A stretch of 64,000 bases of DNA from Odontesthes bonariensis (Eukaryota; Chordata; Actinopteri; Atheriniformes; Atherinopsidae): positions 6,726,849-6,790,848 of the forward strand of contig NC_134522.1 in assembly GCF_027942865.1 (NCBI RefSeq). Direction: 5' to 3'. The position numbers were made by a program, and so were the translations under genes. The notes beneath the pieces were generated by a model, which ran no database searches, was not told where the DNA came from, and saw only the letters and a list, made by a program, of their open reading frames with translations. Below are positions 1-10,900 of this stretch, in pieces; position 1 is the stretch's first letter, and each line of letters opens with the position of its first letter.

Positions 1-134
1 CGTGGTGGGGGGGTTTGCGTGCCCCAATGAGTCTGGGAGCTATGTTGTCTGGGGCTTTAAGCCCCTGGTAGAGTCACCCATGGCAAACAGATCCTAGATG
101 ATGGACCAGACAAAGAACAGCTCACAAAACCCCT

Positions 135-1280
135 ATGATGAATAAAATAATTGGACACCGTGTTCCTTCGCCCGGACGCGGGTCACCGGGGCCCCCCCCT
201 GGAGCCAGGCCCAGGGGTGGGGCCCGCCGGCGAGCGCCTGGTGGCCGGGTCTGTGCCCGTGGGGCTCGGTTGGGCACAGCCCGAAGAAACAGCACGGGTC
301 CCCCTTCCCACGGGCTCACCACCCGTGGGAGGGGCCATGGGGGTCGGGTGCAGTGTGAGCTGGGCGGCAGCCGAAGGCAGGGACCTTGGCGGTCTGATCC
401 TCGGCTACTGAAGCTGGCTCTTGGGACGTGGAACGTCACCTCTCTGCTGGGGAAGGAGCCTGAGCTGGTGCGTGAGGCTGAGCGGTTCCGGCTCGATATA
501 GTTGGACTCACCTCGACACATGGCTTGGGCTCCGAACCAGCCTCCTCGAGAGGGGTTGGACTCTCTTCCACTCTGGAGTTGCCTGTGGTGAGAGGCGTAG
601 AGCAGGTGGGCATACTTATTGCCCCCCGGCTGTGCGCCTGTACATTGGGGTTCACCCCGGTAGACGAGAGGGTAGCCTCCCTCCGCCTTAGGGTGGGGGG
701 ACGGGTCCTGACTGTTGTTTGTGCTTATGCACCGAACGGCAGTTCAGAGTACCCACCCTTTTTGGAGTCCCTGGAGGAGGCACTGGAGAGTGCTCCTCCG
801 GGAGACTCCCTCGTCCTGCTGGGAGACTTCAATGCTCACGTGGGCAATGACAGTGAGACCTGGAGGGGCGTGATTGGGAGGAACGGCCCCCCCGATCTGA
901 ATCAGAGTGGTGTTTTGTTGTTGGACTTCTGTGCTCGTCACGGACTGTCCATAACGAACACCATGTTCAGGCATAAGGGTGTCCATATGTGCACCTGGCA
1001 CCAGGACACCCTAGGCCTCAGCTCGATGATCGACTTTGTGGTTGTGTCGTCGGACTTGCGGCCGTATGTCCTGGACACTCGGGTGAAGAGAGGGGCGGAG
1101 CTGTCAACTGATCACCACCTGGTGGTGAGTTGGCTCCGCTGGTGGGGGAGGAAGCGGCAGGCCCAAACGTATTGTGAGGGTCTGTTGGGAACGGCTGGCG
1201 GAATCCCCTGTAAGGAGGAGTTTCAATTCCCACCTCCGGCAGAGCTTCAACCATGTCCCGAGGGAGGTGGGGGACATTGA
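135..1280 (+). pseudogene. LINE endonuclease portion, frameshifted from the RT
   Basis: Open frame carrying the AP-endonuclease-like domain of the LINE. Visible motifs are GTWNVTSLL (the Asn motif), [30 protein letters not shown] and [10 protein letters not shown], which line up with the catalytic order of the exonuclease-endonuclease-phosphatase fold. The usual catalytic Glu of the second motif appears as Ser (codon 513-515). After about 1140 the frame runs out of register with the RT frame and ends at 1280 in unrelated sequence, so a one-frame polyprotein cannot be made from this copy. The true start of the ancestral protein is uncertain. Confidence 0.8.
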
Positions 1281-3312
1281 GCCCGAATGGGCCATGTTCC
1301 GTGCCTCCATTGTTGAGGCGGCCGACCGGAGCTGTGGCCGTAAGGTGGTTGGTGCCTGTCGTGGCGGCAATCCCCGAACCCGCTGGTGGACACCAGTGGT
1401 GAGGGAGGCCGTCAAGCTGAAGAAGGAGTCCTATCGGGCCTTTTTGGCCAGTGGGACTCTGGAAGCAGCTGATGGGTACCGACGGGCCAAGCGGAACGCA
1501 GCCTTGGCGGTTGCTGAGGCAAAAACTCGGGCTTGGGAAGAGTTCGGGGAGGCCATGGAGAACGACTTCCGGACGGCCTCGAGGAGATTCTGGTCCGCCA
1601 TCCGGCGGCTCGGGGGGGGGGAGCGGTGCACCATCAACACCGTGTATGGTGAGGGCGGGGCTCAGCTGACTTCTACAAGGGACGTCGTGAGTCGGTGGGG
1701 GGAATACTTCGAGGGCCTCCTCAATCCTACCGACACGCCTTCCGATGAGGAAGCAGAGTTGGGGAGCTCGGACGTGGGACCTCCCATCTCTGGGGCTGAG
1801 GTCGCCGAGGTGGTCAAAAAACTCCTCGGTGGCAAGGCCCCGGGGGTGGATGAGGTCCGTCCTGAGTTCCTCAAGGCTCTGGATGTTGTGGGGCTGTCTT
1901 GGTTGACACGCCTCTGCAGCATCGCGTGGACATCGGGGGCAGTGCCTCTGGACTGGCAGATTGGGGTGGTGGTCCCCCTCTTTAAAAAGGGGGACCGGAG
2001 GGTGTGTTCCAACTATAGGGGGATCACACTCCTCAGCCTCCCTGGTAAGGTCTATTCGGGGGTACTGGAGAGGAGGATCCGACGGATAGTCGAATCTCGG
2101 ATTCAGGAGGTGCAGTGTGGTTTTCGTCCTGGCCGTGGAACAGTGGACCAGCTCTATACCCTCCGCAGGGTCCTGGAGGGTGCATGGGAGTTCGCCCAAC
2201 CGGTCTACATGTGTTTTGTGGACTTGGAGAAGGCGTTCGACCGTGTCCCTCGGGGACTCTTGTGGGGGGTGCTCCGGGAGTATGGAGTGCCGGACTCTTT
2301 GATACAGGCTGTTCGGTCCCTGTATGACCGGTGTCAGAGTTTGGTCCGCATTGCCGGCAGTAAGTCGGACATGTTTCCTGTGAGGGTTTGACTCCGTCAG
2401 GGCTGCCCTTTGTCACCGATTCTGTTCATAATTTTTATGGACAGAATTTCTAGGCGCAGCCAGGACGTTGAGGGGGTCCGGTTTGGCGACCTCAGAATCG
2501 GGTCTCTGCTCTTTGCGGACGATGTGGTTCTGTTGGCGTCCTCAGGCCGTGACCTTCAGCTCTCACTGGAGCGGTTCGCAGCCGAATGTGAAGCGGCTGG
2601 GATGAGAATCAGCACCTCCAAATCCGAGACCATGGTCTTCGGCCGGAAAAGGGTGGAATGCCCTCTCCGGGTCGGGAATGAGATCCTTCCCCAAGTGGAG
2701 CAGTTCAAGTATCTCGGGGTCTTGTTCACGAGTGAGGGACGAATGGAGCAGGAGATTGACAGACGGATCGGTGCGGCGTCTGCAGTGATGCGGGCTCTGC
2801 ACCGGCCCGTCGTGGTGAAGAAGGAGCTGAGCCAGAAGGCGAAGCTCTCGATTTACCGGTCAATCTATGTTCCTACCCTCACCTATGGTCACGAGCTGTG
2901 GGTAGTGACCGAAAGAACGAGATCGCGAATACAAGCGGCCGAAATGAGTTTCCTCCGCAGGGTGTCTGGGCTCTCCCTTAGAGATAGGGTGAGAAGCTCG
3001 GTCATCCGGGAGAGGCTCGGAGTAGAACCGCTGCTCCTCCGCATCGAGAGGAGTCAGATGAGGTGGCTCGGGCATCTAGTGAGAATGCCTCCTGGACGCC
3101 TCCCCGGTGAGGTGTTCCGGGCCCGTCCCACTGGGAGGAGGCCCCGGGGAAGACCCAGGACACGTTGGAGAGACTATGTCTCTCGGCTGGCCTGGGAACG
3201 CCTCGGGGTCCCCCCAGAAGAGCTGGAGGAAGTGGCCGGGGACAGGGACGTCTGGGTCTCTTTGCTCAAGCTGCTGCCCCCGCGACCCGATCCCCGGACC
3301 AGCGGAAGATGA
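1162..3312 (+). pseudogene. LINE reverse transcriptase portion with one internal stop
   Basis: The RT half of the LINE, in one frame from about 1162 to 3312 apart from an in-frame TGA at 2389-2391. Fingers and palm motifs occur in order; the FADD box replaces the more common YADD. The C-terminal part ends with an Arg/Gly/Pro-rich GRRPRGRPRTRW segment and a Pro-rich tail directly before the ATGG microsatellite. The Met residues at 1174 and 2410 that open long frames are internal and not biological starts. It encodes no host function. Confidence 0.85.
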
Positions 3313-3340
3313 TGGATGGATGGATGGATGGATGGATGGT
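3311..3340 (+). repeat. (ATGG)n tail of the LINE
   Basis: About seven ATGG/GGAT units directly after the last LINE codons. Simple-repeat 3' tails are usual for RTE-like LINEs and mark the insertion junction on this side. Confidence 0.85.
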
Positions 3341-4608
3341 TTTGTTTAACAATGACACAGTGCAAAATGTCATGTGTTGTTGTTCATCTGTAAGAGCCAG
3401 ACAATGTTTCATTGTTTATAAGACCTTAAAATTCAAATTGGTTATTTTTTCAGATGACCGAAATTATATATGCTATATTATATAATGCTCTGGTTTCTGT
3501 GTTGGCAGGATGTTCGTTTGGTAGAATAAAAGGTGAAGCTGTTGGTGAAGTCGGGCTGCATGCAGACAGATAAATGTATGGTGAAAGCCTTACACCTGAT
3601 GAGCATTCAGGGGAGGCACTAACAGCCTGCAAGCAATCAGAGCGTCAAGATAGAGTTTGTTAGAAAGTCACCAAATAGCAGGTTGCAACAAAGGAGGCAG
3701 ATTGGAGACGACTCTTCTGAATTCCTGTACTTCCCAGTTCAATAAATAGTTTTGTTTTGTTGTCTCTGCCATCACTTAATTTTTGCAACTTGCACTTGGC
3801 TGCAATCAACTTTCCTTTGTCTTCTCCCTTTTGTTTTTACAGATACACTCAATTCCACAGAGCAATCTGTGAAGCGTCACCATGGTATCAACATGAGAGT
3901 CACTTTGTACATGTGTATAAAACAGAGTTTCACACTTTTGGCACGTCCCTCCTTCACATTGGTATTCAAAAACATTAAGCCTCAGTGGAAGTGATGAGCT
4001 TTAATTTCTGATGAGGATGAAAGTGTGTTTTTGCCTCTGGTTGGGGTGCTCCTTCAGCTAACAGGTGGGATTAACTGTCTTGCTCGAGGACACTTCAGCA
4101 GGACACCAAACCTGTTAACAAGATGATCGAACTATGATATGTGAGTCAAACAATTAACATCTGGGCAGCATGTTTTAACCAGAGTTAATTCACAGTCATC
4201 TGTTTTGTTAAATAGAAAATAATCCCTTGAAAATGTATAAAGTTAATACTGTGGATTATCAATTTAGATAATTTACACTGGAAATAAATACTGAAAACAA
4301 AAGATGAATATTTTCTTTATTATTATTTGCGATGCTATGATTATAAATTGAATCAAATTTACTAAATGTTCGCAAAGAAACCCGATCAACATGGAAGGAT
4401 AGATAGATGTTTCCGATCTTTACAAATCATTTGACAGCATCTATTTGTGTTATAACTCCGTTTTCTGCATTATGGTTCATTTAAATGAATAAAGTTACAG
4501 CTATTGTGCTACATCAGCTTGTATCAGTGTTGGCAAAACTTGCATCACATTCAGTTTTAGGTGGAAACCTTTTTATCTCTGGTGGAGCTTAATGGCAGGA
4601 GCTCAAAT

Positions 4609-4623
4609 GCTGCCATCTAGTGG
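4609..4623 (-). promoter_or_regulatory. CTCF-like motif
   Basis: The minus strand reads CCACTAGATGGCAGC, which fits the vertebrate CTCF core CCASYAGRKGGCRS at every position. It lies between the LINE and fbxo33 in unique-looking sequence. Binding is inferred from motif match only. Confidence 0.55.
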
Positions 4624-6930
4624 ATGAAGTTGGACACTGCAAGAAAATATCAGCACGCATGTACATTTCCTTTGAGAAATACAGACCAGTGAAAATTGCA
4701 AGATGGTTTTGGGAAAGAGGATGTTCCACTTCTTCTTTCACAGCTTGTTTCTTTGTAAATCCATATGTGACAGATTTAGAAACCATAAATAAGGCAAATC
4801 TTTTTAAATATTTGACCCGAGTCATTCCACAAAGGACTTTTCTGTGTTTCTCAGTCACACGACTGGTGCAAAATAAGTTCTGAAATTGTGAAGAATCAGA
4901 TCTGCAACCATGTTTTTAGTGGTTGAAGATTTATCACCTGGGTCTAATCACAAAGATGACCGAGTGCCTGAGAACTCTGTCAAAAACACCTGAAAGAAAT
5001 CCTCATTCATTTAGTTGGAAACACCTCCAGAGTTTTAAGTTTAAATCCCTGAGCTTTGTTGATGAAGACGCTCAGGGAAAATCTGAAATATGGTTTTCTG
5101 CTGTATCTCCTTGTCCTTACCACCAGGCTACAGTGTTTTCAAAGCATTAACTGTAAAATTATGGTATAAGACTCTCAATTTTAAAGCTTTAATAAGGAAA
5201 AACGAAAAAGATCTATAATAATACAGCTTCTTCAAATTTCATTTTAAATCCAAAGACCCTGAGAAGACTGCAACGATGACAAAAGAGTTCCTTAAACAGA
5301 AGAGCAGCAGTCTGAGACCTTGAGCTGGAACAAGAAAAACTCTCCTCCGAACCAAAACATGGAGCTTTTTGCAGCTCAAATACTTCTGATGTCAACGAGC
5401 TAAACGAACAGAAGAATAAGGAACCGGAAGAGGACAAAGAGGCGATGTAACTGGATGATAAAAGACGAGAAACTGCCGACATCAAAAGAGAAAAATTATT
5501 TAAAAATCAGAGGAAAAAGACTTTCAAAGACGTCTGGAACAAGGGAAGAAACAATGGAATTAGGAGAAAATAGTGGAAACAAAGAAAGAACTAGAAAAGG
5601 ATATGAAATCACTTCAATAGGCAACGAGGGAAGAAAACACCTGAAAGGGGGGAAGAGAATTGGATGGGGAGAAAAAGAGAAAATCATGATGCAAGAGGGA
5701 TATTGGAAAGAAAAGAGACAATTGGGCCATGATATAAATAAACTGGTGAAAGAAATGAATTAGATGGAGAGATAAGATACAGAAAAATGGAGGAGGAGAA
5801 GCAAATGTTAGAAGAAAAGGGAAAGAAGCTCAATATAAAAAAGAAAATTTGATTTTTCTCTTTTTTATGAAGAGACTGATGTGAAAAAGGATGAGTGAGG
5901 AAGAAAAAAGACTAATTAAATTATAAAAAAAAGAATGTAAAAAAGAGGAAACAGCTGAAACAGAAAGAAAAACGAGAGGAAATAAAAGAGGAGAGAAGAA
6001 AGGGATACCAAGGAGGTCAAGAAAAATCTGCAAACACAAGACAGCTGCTGAATATCAGAAGCTTCCTACACTTCTCTACTTTCTTTTCACCTCTCACTTT
6101 ATCACCAGTTTCCTTTTCTTTTTCTATCTTCCCCCCTTTTACCTCACTGCTGTTCCTGAGCGATGAACACCACAGCCTCAGAAATATCTCCATCTTCACC
6201 TCCGGCGTCCTCTTACAACCCAAAAACTCCAACTATAGACAAACTGGAAAATCTAAATAACCCCAAACAAAATATAAATTGAAACTTGGTCGCTAAACAT
6301 CTAATAAACAGTTACCATCAATCAATAAAAATCAGTTTATCCCACGTTTGTATCATCTACTTTCTGGCTGAACAAATACTCTTGTTCTGATTTTAAAAGC
6401 TCTTTGGTACATTATAACCGGACAGGATCAATACTGTACATTATTTTAGGCTTTAACACTTTACAACCAACCAAATACTCTCCAAGACAACAGATTTGCC
6501 ATGAATTTCATATGTACTGATGCTTGTGGATGAACTTGTAGATCACACAGTTTGGAGTGTGCAGTGATATTGTATCAGACACAAACTGTTATGTAAATGT
6601 AATGTGGAAAGTTAACATAATCTTCATTTGAGAAGAAGGCAGCTCCATAAAAGTGGGTACAAAACTCCATTATTGTTTCTTTGATTGAGGGTTTATTTTT
6701 AGATATGACCTTAGTGTTTCACATTGATGTGCAAACTAAATTCCGCTGCAGCCGCCATTGAGCACTAAGGCAGTGAAAGTAGTGAGCATTTGTGAGCATT
6801 TTGTAAAGCCTTTTTGTTCTCCCAGTGGATTTTGCAGAGGGAGTATGGACTTTTGGGGGTGTGTCGCGCTGGAATCTAACACCAAAATAAAGATCACGTG
6901 CTCGGTCCAGGTTTTTACTGCCGAGAATTA

Positions 6931-6944
6931 CCGCCCCCTTGTGG
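6931..6944 (-). promoter_or_regulatory. CTCF-like motif upstream of fbxo33
   Basis: The minus strand reads CCACAAGGGGGCGG, close to the CCACNAGGGGGC form of the CTCF core. It is about 400 bp upstream of the fbxo33 start codon and in the same orientation as the motif at 4609. An E-box CACGTG lies just upstream at 6895-6900. Confidence 0.5.
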
Positions 6945-7311
6945 ACAACAGTGGTGTAGCAAAAATAACAGAGCCTCTGGACGTAACCATTCAGCTACCA
7001 ATGCAGCGGTGTATACACTGACAACCCAAAATCGTGGAAAAGTACCACTAAAGTCGTAACATTGCTGGTCTTAACTGTCAACTTCCGAAAACACTGAATA
7101 TTACAGGGATCCCGTCGCGGGTATTTTCTTAATACTCGTTTTGTCCCCCGTGTTTTGACACGGAATGGTGCGGTCCAATACTATTGAAGGCAAAGCTGAA
7201 AAAACGATTTGTTTTCACCGAGAGGAAGAAGCGTCTCGGAGGCTAACCGCCGCAGCATCTTTTAAAAAACAACGGTTGTAACATTTATAACCTCTCGGTT
7301 TTCGGACAGCC

Positions 7312-7347
7312 TCTCTCTCTCTTTTTTTTTTTTTTTTTTAGCTCGCC
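7312..7347 (+). promoter_or_regulatory. Pyrimidine tract and acceptor-like AG just before the fbxo33 start codon
   Basis: A run of CT repeats and about 18 T residues ends in TTTAG at 7341, six bases before the ATG. It looks like a strong 3' splice site, so the first coding exon may begin at 7342 after a 5'-UTR intron. If so, the upstream in-frame TAG is intronic and does not by itself fix the protein start. Alternatively it is a plain low-complexity tract in the 5' UTR. Confidence 0.4.
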
Positions 7348-7846
7348 ATGGCTCTGTGCGGGGGTGTCGGAGCCATGGCTTTGCCCAGCGAGCTTATCGT
7401 CCACATATTCTCCTTTCTGTCCGACCGAGACAAGCTCCGGGCCTCGGCCGTGTGTTCCCGGTGGAGGGAGTGCCTCTTCTACCCGGCGCTGTGGACCGAG
7501 CTCAGGCTGCGGATAGGCGGCGAAACCCCGAAGCTGGAGTTCCTCATGCGGAAGTTTGGGTCTTTCGTACGCGAGCTGCAGCTGGAGCTCGCGCCGGTGG
7601 AAGGCAACCTCAGCCCTTTGAACAATGACCCGTCGTCCGCCAGGATGGACCAGCCTCCCGGTCCCGATGGTGACCCGCAGCTGTCGGAGCGATGGAGAGA
7701 CGCCATGGCCACCTACTTGGACCAGGCGTTGTGCGTGTTCTCCAGCATCCGAAACAATAGGTACCGTTAAATTCGTCTCGTGCTGTCTTTTGGGGGGTAT
7801 TTCTGCATACAATTTTAGGATTTTTCCTAACACACTGGCCTGTTGT

Positions 7847-7928
<82 letters not shown>

Positions 7929-10900
7929 TGCATTTGATTGCCTGTTGCGAGTTACCAGCTTGCTAGCTTAGTTGGCTATAAACAAACCCTGGCGTTAGGA
8001 GTTACGTAATCGTGTCTTTGCGGTGGAGCTGACTGAGAGTGTTATGTATTGCCCAGACATTGTTAATTCAGCGGCGTGTCTCCGCTTAGTTTGGCATCTG
8101 CTGTAAGGAAACATCTATGTTTCTCTATATATAGAAACATAGATGTTTCCTTACGTGCTTGTTTTGTTTCCATTTATATGTTAGACTGCTCTCTGTACGC
8201 CAGCAGACAATGCAGCACTGGTGGCGGCTAGAAAAAAAAAGCTTTGTTGACCGTGACTTGCTGATATCAGCACCAGCACACATACACTTTATGTGTGGAC
8301 ATATTTAGCTCAGGCACGCTGTTTAAAATCAGTGAGCAGCCTATATAAATCGCACCTACTTGGATTAATTCTGCAGTGGAAATTTCCATTCTGCAAAAGT
8401 TTCCTCTTTTATGTTAAGACTTTGGATTTCAGTGCAGCACCTCTACCAGACCTTCTCCAACATTCTCTATTACTCTCCACAGTGCTTTGTGGTATTGAAA
8501 TGGCACCCATTCAGGGGTTTCCACTTCTTGTCTTAGTTCTGCTGAGGGTGCTGAAACCTTTTCTCTCGTGTTGAATGGTTTCTGCTTACAAATGTACTGA
8601 TAAACCCAATCTGTGTGCACTGATTCTAATGTAGTTTTGAGATTAGGCTAGATTAGCTGCAGCTACTCTGGATGTTGAATATGCTTACATTGACAGAGGG
8701 GGGGTGAAAAGTTGTATTATTATTATTATTATTATTAGATAATGGATGGTGCTGCTCAGATTTGAAGGGGGGAAAAAGTCAAATGTGGAAGTAGTTCTGC
8801 TCAAATTTCAGCAATTAAATACGTTTGTGGTTGTTTGTGTACGACTTCTATCATTTCCTGTCAATACAAATCTCGGGTATTTTCAGAATGCTATGCCATG
8901 TTTTACCACTAATCATCAGGACAAATCATCCCACAGCTGCCGTACCCAACTTTCTGGCCTGATAGTTTTGAATAAATTAAAAAAAATCTGCCTTTCTTTC
9001 TATTTCTATCAGTACTGGTGTGTGTACTTTCCCAGAGGCACTAAGTAAGTGCGCATGAGGCGACGATGCTTAGCAGCCAGCTGTTACACAGGAAGTGGGT
9101 GCATCGAGCATAATGTAGACTACGTCTTACGGGTAGATCTGTTATTTGTGGCACCGTTTCTCTAAGAGGTGTAAACATACTGTTTAGGAGGATGTAATTG
9201 AGTGCATTGTGACCTTTACTGCATCAGCCTTCGAAAGCATTAAATTATATGGCATATAGCCTGCCGCTGCTTCATCTATTTTGGGCACTGAGATATAAAG
9301 GACTCTCGACAGCAATGCAGCAAAGTGCAGGGCAGCCAAAAGTCTTTGCGTGATAGAAGGCTGCTCAGCAATTATGGAGAGGCACGGCCAAATTAGATTC
9401 CTCAAAATGGCTGCAGTTTCCCTAATATGTGAACTCCTTTCCAAGCTTGTTTGTTGAAAACCTTAGCTTGGAGTCCAGTTGTTTCTTCTTTTGAAATTAA
9501 ACATCCCCCTCGGTCTGTTTGGGATAGAACTCGATTTTACTGCTGTAATAACAAACAAATGTTGACCGAGCAAACACACAACAGTGAAAGCACCGTCTAC
9601 AGATGATTGCCTGGTGTAAAGACTACTGTGTCGCGCTGATGTTTGTCTATCGGCAGGATGTGTTGTCACTATTGATCTTTCACTGAGTTCCTTTTTTCTT
9701 TTTTTTTCTTCTCCTTGTCTAGAAACCTGCAGAAACTGAGTCTATATGGGGACACCTTTATTCTCCAGCAAGAAGGACTCTTGGACAGCTCCAACCTTCA
9801 CCAAATTCACCAGGGGGATAAAAAGATCAATGAGTAAGGAAGCACGAAAGCTACTCCCATGTGAAATGGTTTGATTTTCTTTTATCATTGGTGAACTTTC
9901 ATCTTGTATAGGACTGAAAATCTGTATTAAATTAACAGATGAGCTACAAATCATAATTGCCAATAGGTAATCATGTTTGATGGTCTTTGTGTGGGTGAAA
10001 TGGCACTGAAGGCACCCATTTTGGGTAGAAAGTGAGCTGTTATGTGTCCCAGAGTAGTGATTCATTTACTAAATTAAAGAGGACAGTTTGCTACCATCCA
10101 GTTAGAGAGCACACAGCTCACAATAATGTTGTCTTGGCAGCGCAGGTACAGACATCCTCTGAAGAATGTGTGTGATTGTGGAGAGAAGGAGCACTTTTAA
10201 ATGCTGATGTTGAGAAATAAGCCAATATGTTAAGAGTCAGTATGCTAATTAGGACATTCTGGTGCTAATTTAACCTCTGAGAATCTGAAAATAGTTCCAT
10301 ACCAGTGTTTTTAGTACAGGCATTTGTTTCCCAACATGTGCTTCTTACCCAACATTTCACATTGTGCCATTTGTACTTGCATAAATATGTGAAGATTTTC
10401 ATTTTTACAGCAACTTACAGAAAACACAGACAGTTGCCTTTTCAGGATATTGTAAAGATCCTTGCCAGTTCTTATGGACTTCATCTCACTTTTAGCCCTT
10501 ATCTCAGTGTGCCAGTTTGTACATCCTCGACCCCTTTGCGTCTTAGTCCCTCCCAGCAGAGATGTGAATTAAGGAGGCAAGGTCAGACACAAGGAAAGAG
10601 TAGATAACGGGCAGTTAGATTAGACATGTGACATAACTGCGTTGTCCAGCTGTTGTTTTGTAGCGGCCTACCGCTGTATTTTACCAGTTTGGGAGGTTTT
10701 GCATTAAGGGTGTAACGTATGAGACACAAAAATATTTCCCTCAAGGATGAATTCGTACATCCTCCCTTCCGGCAAGTCTCCTCTCTCTTCCAGGTTTTTC
10801 TTTTTATTCGGGGCTTCCTTCAAAATGTTTTTATGAGATCAATTTTCAGGCCACGGAGTGGAGAACGGAGCAGAGAGGAAGCCGAAATTAAGCAAATTAG

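Larger units (their letters stand above)
1..3342 (+). mobile_element. RTE-like non-LTR retrotransposon (LINE), inactive, 5' end outside window
   Basis: A single LINE copy fills the start of the window. Order: GC-rich 5' leader (1 to about 400), APE-type endonuclease (about 411-1130), reverse transcriptase (about 1700-2700), C-terminal region with an RWLGH motif (about 3060), and a short (ATGG)n tail at 3311-3340. RT signatures include NYRGITLLS, QCGFRPGRGT, DLEKAFDRVP, QGCPLSPILF and the catalytic FADD box near 2513. The single-ORF layout and simple-repeat tail fit RTE/RTE-X elements, which are abundant in teleosts. The copy is dead: the endonuclease and RT are in different frames (shift near 1140-1165) and a TGA at 2389-2391 interrupts the RT just before the QGCPLSP motif. 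Clade name is inference; LINE identity is certain. Confidence 0.93.
3343..7200. other. Intergenic region, no supported gene
   Basis: AT-rich sequence with scattered short open frames that show no codon bias, splice signals or recognisable domains. The part at about 5200-6040 is strongly purine-rich (AGA/GAA) on the plus strand, which alone explains the open frame at 5455-5763. A short stretch near 4075-4110 resembles the degenerate repeat debris common in fish genomes. Two CTCF-like motifs (listed separately) are the only likely regulatory features seen. Confidence 0.6.

Noticed and set aside
1018-2199. 393-codon minus-strand open frame across the LINE
   Set aside because: Antisense shadow of the LINE reverse transcriptase in GC-rich sequence; no minus-strand domain.
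5455-5763. 102-codon plus-strand open frame with Lys/Glu-rich product
   Set aside because: It lies in a purine-rich low-complexity stretch that gives open frames by composition; no domain, splice context or Kozak support.
7285-7833. 182-codon minus-strand open frame over fbxo33 exon 1
   Set aside because: Antisense shadow of the GC-rich first exon and its poly-T tract.
8103-8154. Hairpin considered as a microRNA precursor
   Set aside because: Perfect pairing, no bulges, only an 8-base loop and AT-rich centre; it looks like a palindrome or foldback instead.
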